This document shows positions 50,534 through 62,300 of a DNA stretch of 64,000 bases, piece by piece; within the stretch, counting starts at the first letter, position 1, and the number at the start of each line of letters is the position of its first letter. The notes beneath the pieces are model-generated. The model saw only the letters and a list, made by a program, of their open reading frames with translations, had not been told where the DNA came from and did no database searches. The translations under genes and the position numbers were made by a program. Source of the stretch: Trigonopsis variabilis (Eukaryota > Ascomycota > Trigonopsidomycetes > Trigonopsidales > Trigonopsidaceae); the NCBI GenBank assembly GCA_003707065.3, contig PPXM03000010.1:372001-436000 (forward strand). Reading direction: 5' to 3'.

Positions 50534-52276
50534 ATGAGCGAGGGACCTTTCCCTTCAATGACCGTTCCACAGACAGAACCAAGCCCAGTTTTTTTTAATT
50601 CTCGGAGGTCAACTGTACATTCCACCAAGGGAATCGTTGCCTCCTCTCAGACGTTGGCTTCAGCTGCTGGCGTTCGCATTCTCGAGAAAGGTGGCAATGC
50701 TGTCGATGCGGCCGTGGCTACTGCTGCTGCTTTAGCAGTGGTTGAGCCTCATATGACTGGAATGGGGGGAGACGCCTTCGCTTTGTTTTATTCCGCCGCT
50801 GACAAAACGGTCTCGGGGATCAATGGATCTGGCAGAGCACCGGCAGGTTTGGACATCGAGTTTGTGCGAAAGGCAGGCATCCAGGGGTCTACCATTCCTG
50901 CTCTATCGCCTTTAACCGTGACTGTTCCTGGAGCCGTCAGCTGTTGGGTTGATTCAGTGTCCAAGTGGGGATCAAGAAAACTGTCCTTCGCAGAGATCTT
51001 GGCACCTGCGATTGAATTTGCCGAGCAGGGTTTCGCAGTTGGTCAGTTCTGTGCTCATGGCTGGAGCCAGAACACCGAGAAAGTTCGAAAAGCGTCTGTT
51101 TATTCCAAGGAGATTTTGGATCCCGTCAACGGTGAAGCTCCTCGCGAGGGAACTATTTTCCGAAATCCGGGAATGGCTAAAACTTTGAAAGCCATCGCAA
51201 ATAAAGGCAAGGCTGGATTCTATTCTGGTCCTGTGGCTGCCTCGTTGGTGGAGACTCTGAATGAACTGGGGAACCCCATGACTACTGGCGACTTAGCTGC
51301 TCATCATGCTGACGTCGTCGATCCTATTAAAGAATCATTTCGTGACTTAGATATATGGGAAATTCCTCCTAATGGCCAAGGCCTGGTGGCTCTGATCGCA
51401 ATTGGAATTATCGAAACGATGGAAAAACAAGGCCGATTTAGACTAGGTGAAGGCAAATATACTCATAATAGTCCTGCTTACATCCATCTGGTTGTTGAAG
51501 CTCTCAAAATGGCATTCAAAGATGGAGAAGAATACATTGCTGATCCTACTAAAGCTGAGGTCCCGACTAAGGCTTTGTTGGATCCCCAGTATCTTGCTGG
51601 ACGTGCTGGACTATTCGACACTACAAAGTCTAATGGTGAATATAGTCATGGTGTTCCCAACCCTCAGTACAAATCTGATACTGCCTACTTTACCGCTGTC
51701 GATAGCCAAGGCAATGCATGTTCCTTTATCAACTCCCTTTACATGGGCTTTGGCAGTGGTATCGTCGTGAAAGACCATGGCTTTTGCTTACAGAATCGAG
51801 GTGCGAATTTCAATCTTATTCAAGGCCATAGGAACTGCTTGGAGCCAAACAAGAGGCCTTATCATACAATTATCCCTGCCATGATCACCAACAAAGACTC
51901 TGGTAGCCTTTATGCCACTTATGGTGTCATGGGAGGCTTCATGCAACCTCAAGGTCATCTACAGGTCATGTTAAACCTCCGAGCCTTTGGTATGAATGCC
52001 CAAGAATCAGTCGATGCGCCTCGTGTCATGATTGCTCCTTCCCAACCGGACGAGGATGGCAACACGCATACTGTTATCTTCTTGGAAGATGGTACCCCTC
52101 AAGGTGTTGCCACTGAACTGAGACGATTGGGTCATGATGTCCAGTATCTTACTGGTTACGAGCGTCAGCGAATGGGACGAGGTCAAGTCATTCGTCAGAC
52201 TACTGATCAAGGTCGCTTCGTTCATCATGCTGGTTCCGATCCTCGTTCCGACGGCGCCGCCATTCCTCAAATCTAA
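50534..52276 (+). CDS. Gamma-glutamyltransferase-family hydrolase (oxamate amidohydrolase-like)
   Basis: A 580-residue Ntn-hydrolase proenzyme starting at ATG 50534. The large-subunit signature GGNAVDAAVATAAALAVVEP is at about 53-72 and GMGGDAF at 77-82. Self-cleavage is expected before Thr383 (KSDTAYFTAVD), which would then be the catalytic N-terminal residue. The small subunit shows SFINSLYMGFGSGIV and GGFMQPQGH. The motifs NSLY and GVMGGFMQPQGH are those of the branch that includes bacterial HpxW (oxamate amidohydrolase) and YwrD-like proteins, rather than classic glutathione-cleaving GGT. No signal peptide or membrane anchor is seen, unlike most fungal GGTs, so it is probably cytosolic. 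In this cluster it may release ammonia from a small amide; the substrate is uncertain. Confidence 0.85.
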   Translation: MSEGPFPSMTVPQTEPSPVFFNSRRSTVHSTKGIVASSQTLASAAGVRILEKGGNAVDAAVATAAALAVVEPHMTGMGGDAFALFYSAADKTVSGINGSGRAPAGLDIEFVRKAGIQGSTIPALSPLTVTVPGAVSCWVDSVSKWGSRKLSFAEILAPAIEFAEQGFAVGQFCAHGWSQNTEKVRKASVYSKEILDPVNGEAPREGTIFRNPGMAKTLKAIANKGKAGFYSGPVAASLVETLNELGNPMTTGDLAAHHADVVDPIKESFRDLDIWEIPPNGQGLVALIAIGIIETMEKQGRFRLGEGKYTHNSPAYIHLVVEALKMAFKDGEEYIADPTKAEVPTKALLDPQYLAGRAGLFDTTKSNGEYSHGVPNPQYKSDTAYFTAVDSQGNACSFINSLYMGFGSGIVVKDHGFCLQNRGANFNLIQGHRNCLEPNKRPYHTIIPAMITNKDSGSLYATYGVMGGFMQPQGHLQVMLNLRAFGMNAQESVDAPRVMIAPSQPDEDGNTHTVIFLEDGTPQGVATELRRLGHDVQYLTGYERQRMGRGQVIRQTTDQGRFVHHAGSDPRSDGAAIPQI

Positions 52277-52747
52277 ATATATGTAACAATAGGGAATTAA
52301 ATTTAGAAGTCCATGCTTCTGTCCGATACGCATGGATTCTGCCAAAACTACTCCGAGTCCTAACTATTCGTGAGACACCATTTTGGTAAGCTCACGTGCA
52401 CTCACAGTATTCAGATCTCCCTCTAACGAGCCCGAAATAAGTAGCTCTATGTCGACGGTGAAAAGGTAGCCGTGCTGTAGTAACTCATAGAACGCGCATG
52501 CCGCCGCCACAGATTGTGTAATATTCGTGTTTCTTTACGCGCAAGCAGCGGTAGTTTAAAAGCTTGTTTTTAAGCTCACTGAGCATTCTGCAAATGCTTG
52601 TTTTGCGCTGCGCGCCTTCTTTTTAGTCTCCTAAATTGGTTTAGCAACTAAATGTACTGCACTAAGCATGCCCTGCTACGTGGCACGTTTAATTATATGA
52701 TCCAACCTTTATCGAAATCTAATGCACAAGATAACTCCTTTCCATCC
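52277..52747. other. Convergent spacer
   Basis: About 470 bp between the converging GGT-like and sugar-porter genes. Nothing recognised. Confidence 0.4.
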
Positions 52748-54691
52748 CTAATCATTGGACTCGTTCTCCTTAGTGTTCGAGCCTGCGTTTGATAGCTCAG
52801 GACTGACGGTCAACGAGGGAGCGCCAGACTCTCCATCAGATTTGTTTCTAGCAATCTCGTTGTAGACATCACGAAGTTGTCGATCCAGAGTCTCACCTCG
52901 GTATTTGGGCATATTCAAGGAAAGACGGACAGGATCCTTCTTCTCCAGATATGCCGTAGCAAAGACCAAATCTAATTCCTCAAGTGAGCGGCCTTTAGGC
53001 TCGGGGAACCAGAAAAAGACCACTGGAAGGAAGAAGAAGTTGAGAACGGCGAAAATAATATAAGTCCGATATTGGATATTGGCAAAAGCTGGGGGTGTAA
53101 TCATAACAATGACAAAGTTCCAAATCCAATTGGACATCGAAGAGATAGCATTGGCTTGGACACGAATGCGCAAAGGAGTGATTTCGGCGGGGTAAAGCCA
53201 TGTCATACCGAGCCAACCGATAGCAAAGAAACTGTTGAAGACAAACAAAAAGACAGTAGCCACGATACCAGCAGCAGTGTTGCCTTGCGAAGAATAATGG
53301 ACAGTAATAGCCAAGACAATCATAGATGCAGACATACCAGCAGCACCAAACATCATCATGTCTCGTCTTCTGAAATACTTGATCAAATAAATGGCAGCGA
53401 CAGAAGCCATCCAATACTCGGTTCCGTTACAAGAAGACAATATGCGCGCCTTCACTGCAGAGAAGTGTAGCTGATCCTCAAAGAGAACGGTGGCATAGTA
53501 GGTAATCAAGTTGATACCCGACAGTTGTTGGAAAGCCTGAGCAGTGATACCAATTGCAGCACGGTAGAAATTAAACTCGGGTCCGAAGGTAAATAGCTCC
53601 TTGAAAGAGAACTTATTTTCGCCGTATCCAGAAGCTTCCAAGGCGGAATTAATTTCAAGAATAGCATCTTTAACAGCAGGCTCGTCTTCCGCGCAGCCTT
53701 CAAGCCTGGCGATAACGTTACGGGCCTTTGCATATTTCTTCTTCATCACCAACCATCGAGGAGACTCGGGTAAAGTGGTAACAAATGTAATTATAATCGC
53801 AGCAAAGAAAATCTGAAAGGCAATAGGAAAGCGCCAGGACACCTGGTTTGGCTCGGCAAAGTAAAATCCAAAATCAACCCAGTATGAGATCGCGATGCCA
53901 GCAGCAATCAACATACCTTCGTTCATGACTAAGGCCCCTCTTTTCTCAGCCTTTGCGCATTCAGACTGCCACGTTGGGACCGTGGAAGTGTTCATGCCGT
54001 TGCCGATACCAGCGACGATTCGGCCGACAATCAGCTGGCCGTATGAGAAAGCAGAAGCTTGTAGAATGGCACCGATAATCATAATGGATGCCCCGACCAA
54101 AATGCTTAGTCGACGGCCTAATCGATCACCAAGCCATAAGATCAGTGCGCTTCCAAGCATAGCACCAACTTCATAGATAGCAACCATAACACCCTGAGTA
54201 TTCGCGTCACCGGTAGCTGTGGGATTATCACCAACCGGAGTTGCTTTAGGAAACTGGTCCTGGAATGAAGGCAAAGTCAAAAGAGAACCCATGACACCTT
54301 GATCGTAGCCAAACAATAAAAAAGCCATGCCAGCTATGATTGAGATAGCAAACTCGAGCTTCTGGCCCGTATACGGAAGCTCGCGATGCTTAACCAACCA
54401 GCCTGTCAGCTTGCTCTGCTTCAAGCTTTCCAATCTTGAGCTATCAGCGCCGTGGTCAATCTCGAAATGGTCGTCGTCATAGTCGGAAGCATGCTTTTTC
54501 TCTCCATTGAAGGAACTCTGGTCCATTGAACTAGAGTTCTCGCCATGTTCTATTGAGGCTTTACCCGCACCGAAATCCACATTTTCGCCAGCGACATTGT
54601 TTCGAAATCCAGGAGCCTCGTGTTGTTCATTCAGATGGGCTTCTTGTTGAGCTGAGCTCACCACCTGCTCATTATCGGATGTCTGACTCAT
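52748..54691 (-). CDS. MFS sugar-porter family transporter with long acidic N-tail
   Basis: A 647-residue plasma-membrane transporter starting at ATG 54691. Sugar-porter signatures are in order: GYDQGVMG at 128-135, GDRLGRR at 188-194, PESPRWL at 308-314, QQLSGIN at 388-394 and PEPKGRSLEE at 563-572, across about twelve hydrophobic segments. The N-tail of about 108 residues is polar, rich in Ser, Asn, Asp, Glu and His, and longer than usual. The C-tail is also long and hydrophilic, so degradation or phosphorylation control is possible. The substrate may be a hexose, pentose or polyol, or another solute. It closes the alternating-strand block but has no GATA cluster as evident as its neighbours. 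Confidence 0.9.
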   Translation of the reverse strand: MSQTSDNEQVVSSAQQEAHLNEQHEAPGFRNNVAGENVDFGAGKASIEHGENSSSMDQSSFNGEKKHASDYDDDHFEIDHGADSSRLESLKQSKLTGWLVKHRELPYTGQKLEFAISIIAGMAFLLFGYDQGVMGSLLTLPSFQDQFPKATPVGDNPTATGDANTQGVMVAIYEVGAMLGSALILWLGDRLGRRLSILVGASIMIIGAILQASAFSYGQLIVGRIVAGIGNGMNTSTVPTWQSECAKAEKRGALVMNEGMLIAAGIAISYWVDFGFYFAEPNQVSWRFPIAFQIFFAAIIITFVTTLPESPRWLVMKKKYAKARNVIARLEGCAEDEPAVKDAILEINSALEASGYGENKFSFKELFTFGPEFNFYRAAIGITAQAFQQLSGINLITYYATVLFEDQLHFSAVKARILSSCNGTEYWMASVAAIYLIKYFRRRDMMMFGAAGMSASMIVLAITVHYSSQGNTAAGIVATVFLFVFNSFFAIGWLGMTWLYPAEITPLRIRVQANAISSMSNWIWNFVIVMITPPAFANIQYRTYIIFAVLNFFFLPVVFFWFPEPKGRSLEELDLVFATAYLEKKDPVRLSLNMPKYRGETLDRQLRDVYNEIARNKSDGESGAPSLTVSPELSNAGSNTKENESND

Positions 54692-57690
54692 TGATAAGTT
54701 TGTCCGCAGGCATCTTTAGGGTTTTATATAGTTTTATTATTGATTCGATGCCATAAACTCTTTATGGCCTCACCGAAAAGGGTCATCAAGCTTTTGGTTA
54801 TGTAATGAACTCTTTTTTCGGGAATATATAACCCTGTTGCCAAAAGAAAGACCTTCCTCTTACCACTGCATATAAGTTTAATAATATTGAGATTCAGAAC
54901 TTAACCGAAATTTTTCATCTTCCGGGAATATGTCGACTTTCTATTGTCTGTTGCCTCCCAATTACTGTGTCGTCAAATTCGCTCACGACACCTGTAGCGC
55001 GGCCTGACTGAGATATTTATGTAAAGTTTTGTCGCGCTGTTGTTTCTCCTACCCCACCACTTTGACAATCTCTTTGTCTAAACCGTCCAGTTGGAGGTCT
55101 GAAATAATACATTATCTAGATAATTTTTCACTGTTTTAGATTTAGCTTAGTTATTTTTGTAACTGTGGGCCCTTCGGACGCGAATCCCCCATATTGTCAC
55201 GGTCAAAAGTAACCTATTAACTCACGTCTCGCCCGAATTTTGCTACGTCATTTTGTGCACTAGCCGCACGATCCGTATGGACGAAACTTGACATCTCCAG
55301 ATACTTTTCTAGCTCAGGGGCCTAATACTTGACAGTGCTTCCAAGAATATTTGTATATGTACTCCGGACCGAATAGCTTTGAATCCTGGAGTTCTATGTG
55401 TACATTGTGTGGTTGGTTCGCACCGAATGAACGTTACGCACGATGATCACCTGGTCCGCTATTGCGGGGTGGGAGCATCCTAGACACAAAGAAGAAACTC
55501 TTGTTGGTCACGTGTGTGCCTGTGTTGACCTTTGCGTTCGTTTCTAGTGAATTAAATGTAAGAGATCCCTGGATTAATTGGATGATTGTTCGCGGCTCTC
55601 AGTAAACATTTCCAGTAATTAATTCTGAGGAAAGTTCGCCGAATCGGGAATCGACTATTCGGGTATCACCTTCATAATAGTAGTCGTCAGGGGTATTGCT
55701 GATAATCCGAGCACTTAAGCTTTTGCTATCTTTACTATCCTTTTTTGTTTACTTGAGAGGATTCACAAGCTTGACAGCGTTGTAGATGTAGGATTCTCAT
55801 CCATGTTTCTTTCTGTCACAGTTATCCTGTGAAAATTTTGTGTCCGTTCTATGGCCGCTTGCCCTGCCAGCGGTCCTTTTTGACCCATCTGTCCACTGTT
55901 GCCTTCCAGAACTGATCGTCCCGCGCTTGGCGAGGGAGCCAACTTGTTAGACCTTGCTCTAGAGTCGGGTCGTCCCGGGCTACAAAAGTTCGCCGACGCA
56001 TCACCATGCGCGCGGTTCGGGAATCATCCGAAGGAGAAGAACAGCCCCCCATACAGTATTACAGGGCGTGTTTTCTTTCCGTCGTTGTGTCGCTGCGTAC
56101 TGGAACGAATTACGGCTAAATCTGCCATAGGTATGCTTATTAAACTTGGCTCTACCTTTATGAACTTTGAGCAGACGTAGAATTCTGCTGGAAGTCGGCG
56201 TGTTCAAAGTTTAAATCCGAACGTGACGAAAAACCAGTAGAACTTCCTGAAGGCAGTGAGATGGTCCGGATAAACTGAACTCTCGTCTGGTTGAAAGGTT
56301 ATTGTGAGACTATTGCATTGCCTTGTATCATACCATATAATCCACATGGCGCAAGGCTAGTAGTGTACGGCTGGGGATAAAACAAGAATAGCCGAGCAGC
56401 GGTTGATGAGGCTGAGTTATGGACTTTCAGAAGAGCCTTCAATTGTCTATTGTGTTACGTGAGCAATAGAGCTCTGTCCAACTTCGGAATAGGGACAAAT
56501 GGTCATCGCATGAGTTATCTCCGAGATGGAAGAAAAACGATGGACGTAAGGAAGAGTACGGTCGCGTCACGTATGATATATTAATGAGTTGATTTCTTAT
56601 AGTCCGGATCATCTGAGCAGAGCTCTCGTCGGGCCAATGATCATTCACATAGTCTCATGGTTTCCCAGGAAGTGCTCTTGCATCTTTCTTGTATGAATAT
56701 TATACGTGTCTAAAAGATGACAAAGCGCTTTATATGAGTCTGGATGAAAGTTTATATTGTTGCCACAATGTCCTATTTCTTCCCATACAACTGGTTTGTT
56801 GGTTGGTGGGGTCCCAAAAAATAGATATATATAAAAAATAGGAAGATTGCTATTAAATCAAGAATGCACTTTTTAGATTTCCGAATAACAAAGATAATCT
56901 GAACCACAAAGAGTGCGTTGGGTACGCACCAATGCCACGACAATGTGTCTGAGTTAGGCGTCTATTGCACTGGAGCTCGGGACACAGGAAAGAGACAGCA
57001 GTCTCGGATAAGCTGTCGCTCGTATACGAGTGCGCTCATGCTAAAATAAAGGTAGATCAAAATCTCATTCACTAAACACTAAAAGATACAACAGACTATC
57101 CCTCACTGAAATGGAAGCCGAGAGAAGAGATATTAATCCAACAAAGGGGATTGATCAAAGACAAGCTGTATATGAGAGGTTTTCTCTCATATTACGGATT
57201 AGCCACAGCATGTCTGAGCTAAGAAGATTTGAGTGAGAAGCTAGTCATTTCAGAGCAGAAATATCTGGGTATGGACGGGCTTGTGGGAATAATACTGACC
57301 TTAGGTAGGACACCTAGCTTTCCACAGGGCCAAGTTGGAATGATATGAAGACAATCAGACATGTCAAGCCACACTATTCCGATGACATGTTATGCAGTCG
57401 CGCATGCTTTCCAGCGAAATCACTCGGTATGACATATCACACAAAGCAAATGACACGCAGCAAATCAAGCACCGAATGGCCCTTTGCTTTATACCACTCT
57501 GGTAGCCTTTAAGGGAGCGGCTAAGAGAGTCAGGATATTGGCGCGGAAGAGTACATTTCAGTACAGTTGGTTGTCAGGAACTGGCGGTAGTGTGTAGCTT
57601 CAATTTTCCCCAAGCGCTCACTCTTTCTTCCTTTCGATCTATTCTGATAAATTATTTATTAAGTTACTAAACTCTTGCTTTCATTTATAA
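54692..57690. other. Intergenic region with a GC-rich patch
   Basis: About 3.0 kb between divergent genes. Most of it is AT-rich and without frames. A stretch at about 55850-56110 is visibly richer in G and C and holds open frames on both strands. The only ATG-started frame is 55849-56052 (-, 67 codons, rich in Arg, Asp and Trp). It resembles nothing I know and may be a small gene, an exon of one, or chance. The last ~150 bp before 57691 is pyrimidine-rich and promoter-like. Confidence 0.45.
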
Positions 57691-59212
57691 ATGCCGGCTT
57701 TACCCAAGGGTCCTTCAAAGCCTTTGCGAGGGGATACTCCCTATGATCGTCCTTCCACTCCGCAATCTCGTATTAATTATCCTCAAGTGAGTAAATAGCG
57801 GCTTATCTCAAACACTAATCGTATAGAATACGCCAGGATCAATTTTTTCCCGAGTCATGGGTTTGTTTTCTAATTCTCCTTGGAAATCTCGTGAGCCAGA
57901 GACGCAGAAGGAAGCCTCCACTGAGTATTACTCCGACCATGATGTATCCATGACATCGACTTACTCTGGTGGCCCTACTCAGAACTCTCCCAAAACTTCG
58001 GTTGGAACTGCACACTTATCACCGAACCAGACTTTAGCTCTATTCTTTCAGAACAAAGGTGATGATCAATTGTCTGAGATTGAAGTGGAGGGCGTCATGT
58101 CCTTGATGAGAAAAAGCTGTGTCCAGGGTGACGGATTAGCAAGTCCTTTTGTTGAGTCCGTTGAGTCCACTCATGTGATGCTTGAGAGTCAGAGCCCTCG
58201 ATTACTGGACCAGGAAAGCTCTCATGCTAGGCCCGATATCACTGATGATGCTTATTCTCTCATTCATGCATTATCTACTCCTCCTTCTAGACGAGATGCT
58301 CTCTTTTCTTCCGCCTCCAGGACCAGTCGATCGATCAAGGGCATAAAATCTCCCAGATATAGCCCTGTTCTGAACCTAAAACCACGGAATTCTTCTCCCA
58401 GCTTCAATCAACGGCCGAAAATTTCTCCCGCGTCTCCGTCTCTTAATCTTCCCTCCCTCTCAACGCCCTTCACTCCGAAAAGTAATTCTCTACGTCCGAG
58501 TCAGGCTACGAAACATCTCACAGAACAACCGAAAGCCTCCCACCCTCCTGCGGCTGAGCCACCGACCAAATCATTTATGAGCTCTACTGCTTCGACTCTT
58601 TTAGACATATTGGGCCCTGCTCCCCAGTCACCTCAACCTGTCAAGGCTGAACCAGTTCCGGTTTCCCTAGCAAATGCTTACTCCCCATCGCCATCTCCTC
58701 CCCAACGTCAATCGAAGTTTTCTATTGGTCATCCGTCACCAAGAGAGTCTCCAATCCGCACACTGGAAAGAACATTTCCTAACGACAGCGGCATCTCTCT
58801 CCGACCGAAAAATAAATACCAACCAACTGTTTCTTCTAACCTTCGTCAAGGAATCTCCAGGACAACGGCCTACAACTCACAGACTCCGACCTTTTCCTTT
58901 GGAGATGCCCGTCCAGTGGTCGACCGGTCGGTCGGCAAATCCCCCTCGAAACCCATCATGGAAACTCACCCACAACACCAAGAGGAAGGAGAGCAGATAA
59001 CTAGGTCTGAGCTGCCCATTAGTGCTGTGCCTACTCCAAATGAAGAACTTTCTCCTAGGGATAAGGCGCTGCAGGCTCAGCCCGAGGAGTTACAAAAGCT
59101 GAATTTTGATTTTGACATTCCAATGAGCGCATTCTCTTCAACTGCATCTTCTAGAGCTCTAAAGGCTGATCCAGAGAGTCTGATCTCTGTGGCTACTTCT
59201 TTTGTATTTTAG
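57691..59212 (+). CDS. Putative Nup60/Nup1-like nuclear-basket nucleoporin, two exons
   Basis: Join of 57691-57786 and 57827-59212, 493 residues. The 40-nt intron (57787-57826: GTGAGT, CACTAAT, GTATAG) adds a 32-residue N-terminus (MPALPKGPSKPLRGDTPYDR). Most of the protein is disordered, rich in Ser and Pro. Near residues 36-50 an amphipathic stretch, SIFSRVMGLFSNSPW, resembles the membrane-binding helix of yeast Nup60 (SLFSKIKTFF). Around residue 100 is LALFFQNKGDDQLSEIEVEGVMSLM, the best-ordered part. One FSFG motif (TPTFSFGDA) occurs near residue 380, and the end is hydrophobic (SVATSFVF). These traits fit a nuclear-pore basket protein, but with one FG motif and no clear domain it could be another disordered nuclear protein. 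It ends 115 bp from the converging ABC transporter. Confidence 0.5.
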
Positions 59213-59327
59213 CCACCCGGGTCGCACGCTCCTTTCCTGATCTTATGTATGATATCATCTACGCTTTATGAAATCTCGTAGACCCTGAGCGCACTCCTAT
59301 CAACAATATTTTTTAGCACTAACATAC

Positions 59328-62300
59328 TTAGTTAGCCAACCCGGCTTCTCGTACAAGCGAATAGAAAACCGATTCTTGATTCTCGAGCAACTTTTGGGGT
59401 GTGTCGAACTCGACAACTTTACCAGCACTAAGGACCAGCACGCGATCAGAGTCCATGATGGTGTTAATGCGATGAGCGATAGTCAGAATGGTTCTATTCT
59501 TGAACTCTGTCCGAATTGTTTCTTGAAGGACCTGGTCAGTCTCTACATCCACAGCTGCAGTAGCTTCGTCGAGGACAAGAATATTGGATGGCGTCAGCAA
59601 CGCACGGGCAAGACACATCAGCTGCTTCTGACCGACAGATAAATTTGATCCACCTTCACTAACCTTGGAATCTAGACCGCCCATAGCGGACACATGATCC
59701 TTTAGGTGACTTAATTCCAGTACTCGCCAAATTTCGGAGTCGTCGTATACCATAGCAGGGTCGAGGTTATCCCGAATGGTACCTTGAAAGGCTTGAGAGT
59801 CCTGTGGAATGATCGCCAGTCGCTGCCTGAGATCGCGAAGCCCGATAGTAGAAGTATTGAGACCATCAATGTCGATGTATCCATCTGCAGGCTCAATGAT
59901 TCGGAATAGTGCCAGCGTCAGCGATGACTTTCCTGCTCCTGTTCGACCAACAATACCAATCTTCTCCTTCGAGTTAATTGCAACATTGATATCCTTAAGC
60001 ACCAAATCCAGTCCTGGCCGATATCGTGCACTATAGTGATTGAATCCAATTTCACCCTTGGAGGGCCACGAGGCAGGAGGACGGTGGTCAGGAATAATGG
60101 CAGGTGCCTCCGAAGGGAGTCTTGAATACTCCAAGATTCGCTCAACTGAAACAATATTTGTTTCAACTTCGACGGTCATACGCACAATCCAGTTAAGTGA
60201 CTGAGTTATCTGGAGTGCATATGACATGGCCAGGCCGACGGCGCCTGGAGTAATCCCTTGGCGGACAGATAAGACAGACAACGACGCAGCGATAAAAATA
60301 ATAAACGACCCAATAGATTCTAGCCTGACGGCCAGCCATCGATTGGCGCTCACAGAAGGAAAATATGCGCTTTGGTTTAAATCTACTCGTGAATTATTAT
60401 CGGCAATAAACAATCGCTGCTGTCCAAAGGCACGAATAGTAGCCAGGCCTCCCAAAGATTCTTGAAAATGGGAATAGATAGGACTTTTTGTGACGCTGTT
60501 GAGGCGCTTCAATTCCCGTGAGGTTTGGAGATAATATCCCTGATAGTATAGATAGACATAAGATAGCGGGATGATCACAACGAGGAACAGGGGTGTTGAG
60601 AACGATACAACACCGAGAGTGAATAATACCTTGACGGTATTATTGAAGAACATTCCAAAGACCCTGCTGAGTACCTCATCCACTCGATACATATCATTCG
60701 AGAACCTATTAAGAATGCGTCCCAATGGTGTTGTCTCAAAAAACGACATGGGACTGCGGAAAATTGATACCGCCATATCGTCATGGAGCTTCTTGGCCGA
60801 ACGAATCGTACAAAAGATCCATAACACAATTGTATATATCACAGTCATAGCGGAAGCGCCTATTCCTAATAGGAAATAAATGGCGAGGTATCGGCCTATA
60901 TGAGGATTGCTACCATAATGAGTATTTACCTCAGACCAATGTTTGAGCCAAACGTTGTCCAATACACTTAGGACTTGAGAACAAACCAAGAGAACCAAAA
61001 ATACAGCAACTCCTCCAAGACTGCACGATCGAGCATAATCCACGTAGACTGACCATTTGACCTTACCTTGTTCAGAATGTTCCTGCTGCATTGCTGACCG
61101 TTTAGCATGTTCTTCATCATAAGCTTTAGCTTTCTTTATAGAGGCAGTCGATGCTCGACGAAGGGTGTCCACACTCCGTCGCCTTACAAGATCTATTCCT
61201 TCCTTGTACTCTTCAATCGGCTCATCTTCGCTTTCGACTTTTTCATCGCTTTCTGCAATTATTTGGCCACTTGGTGTTGGACTCGATCCCGAGGGTGTGG
61301 CAGTCCCGAATTCAGAAATCAGCCGATAGATGGCCGACGATTTATCGGCCATGATTTCCTGGTAAGATGAGCACTCCACTATTGCACCACCTTTAATCAT
61401 AGATATTTGATCAGAGACACTCAACACTGGGATAGAATTGGTAGCTAAGATCCTAGTCTTAGTTGATAAAAGACCATTGGGTCCAAGAACATCGTCAATC
61501 AACTTGCGACCAACATGCTGATCAACTGCTGATAAGACGTCATCCATCAGGTATATATCACTCCTGCTATAGACCGCTCTTGCCAATGCCAATCGAGCTT
61601 TTTGGCCTCCGCTCAGAGAGATCCCTTTCTCACCAACTTCGGTCTCATCACCATCAGGCAGAGCTAACATATCTTCAGTCAAGCAACATGCATCCAAGGT
61701 CTTGTGGTAGAACTCTGGATCAAATCGACGATGAAAAAGGATGTTTTCTCGAACCGATGAGTTCATGATCCACGGAGATTGAGCGACATAAGCAATATCC
61801 CCACTGACTATTACTGAACCGTCTGCTTTATAGAGTTCACCCATGATGGATTGCAAAAGTGCCGACTTACCACTTCCAACACGTCCCACGACACAGGAGA
61901 GTTGTCCTTTTTTGGCAACAAAATCAATATTATGAAGAGCAATCTTATACTCAGGATATCGAGCCCAGCAAAAAGTTCCGTTCTTAATTACCACAGTTGG
62001 TTGACCAAGCTCTTCAGCCCGTGGCCGATGTACAATAGCATCTGGCTGAAGCTCTTCTGCCAAGAAATAATCCCGAAGACGACCAATAGCTACACTAGCC
62101 TCGATGAGAGAAGTAATAACCATGGGAAAGACACTCAGAGGAAAATTTAACAGATTAAACAAGGACAATGCCGGGAAAACAATGTCTGTCGACAAAGGCT
62201 TATCATAAAGGTAAACGAACAGAGCAAATGTCGAACAGGAGACCATGAACGGAGTGCATGACCAAAGAAAAGACGACAGAGCATTGAAAATACCAATGAA

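Noticed and set aside
55899-56180. 93-codon plus-strand frame in the GC-rich patch
   Set aside because: It starts with TTG and has no family resemblance; kept only as part of the GC-rich patch observation.
56001-56207. Minus-strand frame that might be an upstream exon of 55849-56052
   Set aside because: It starts with TTG, has no upstream ATG, and the only joining intron I could draw lacks the branch motif present in the other introns.
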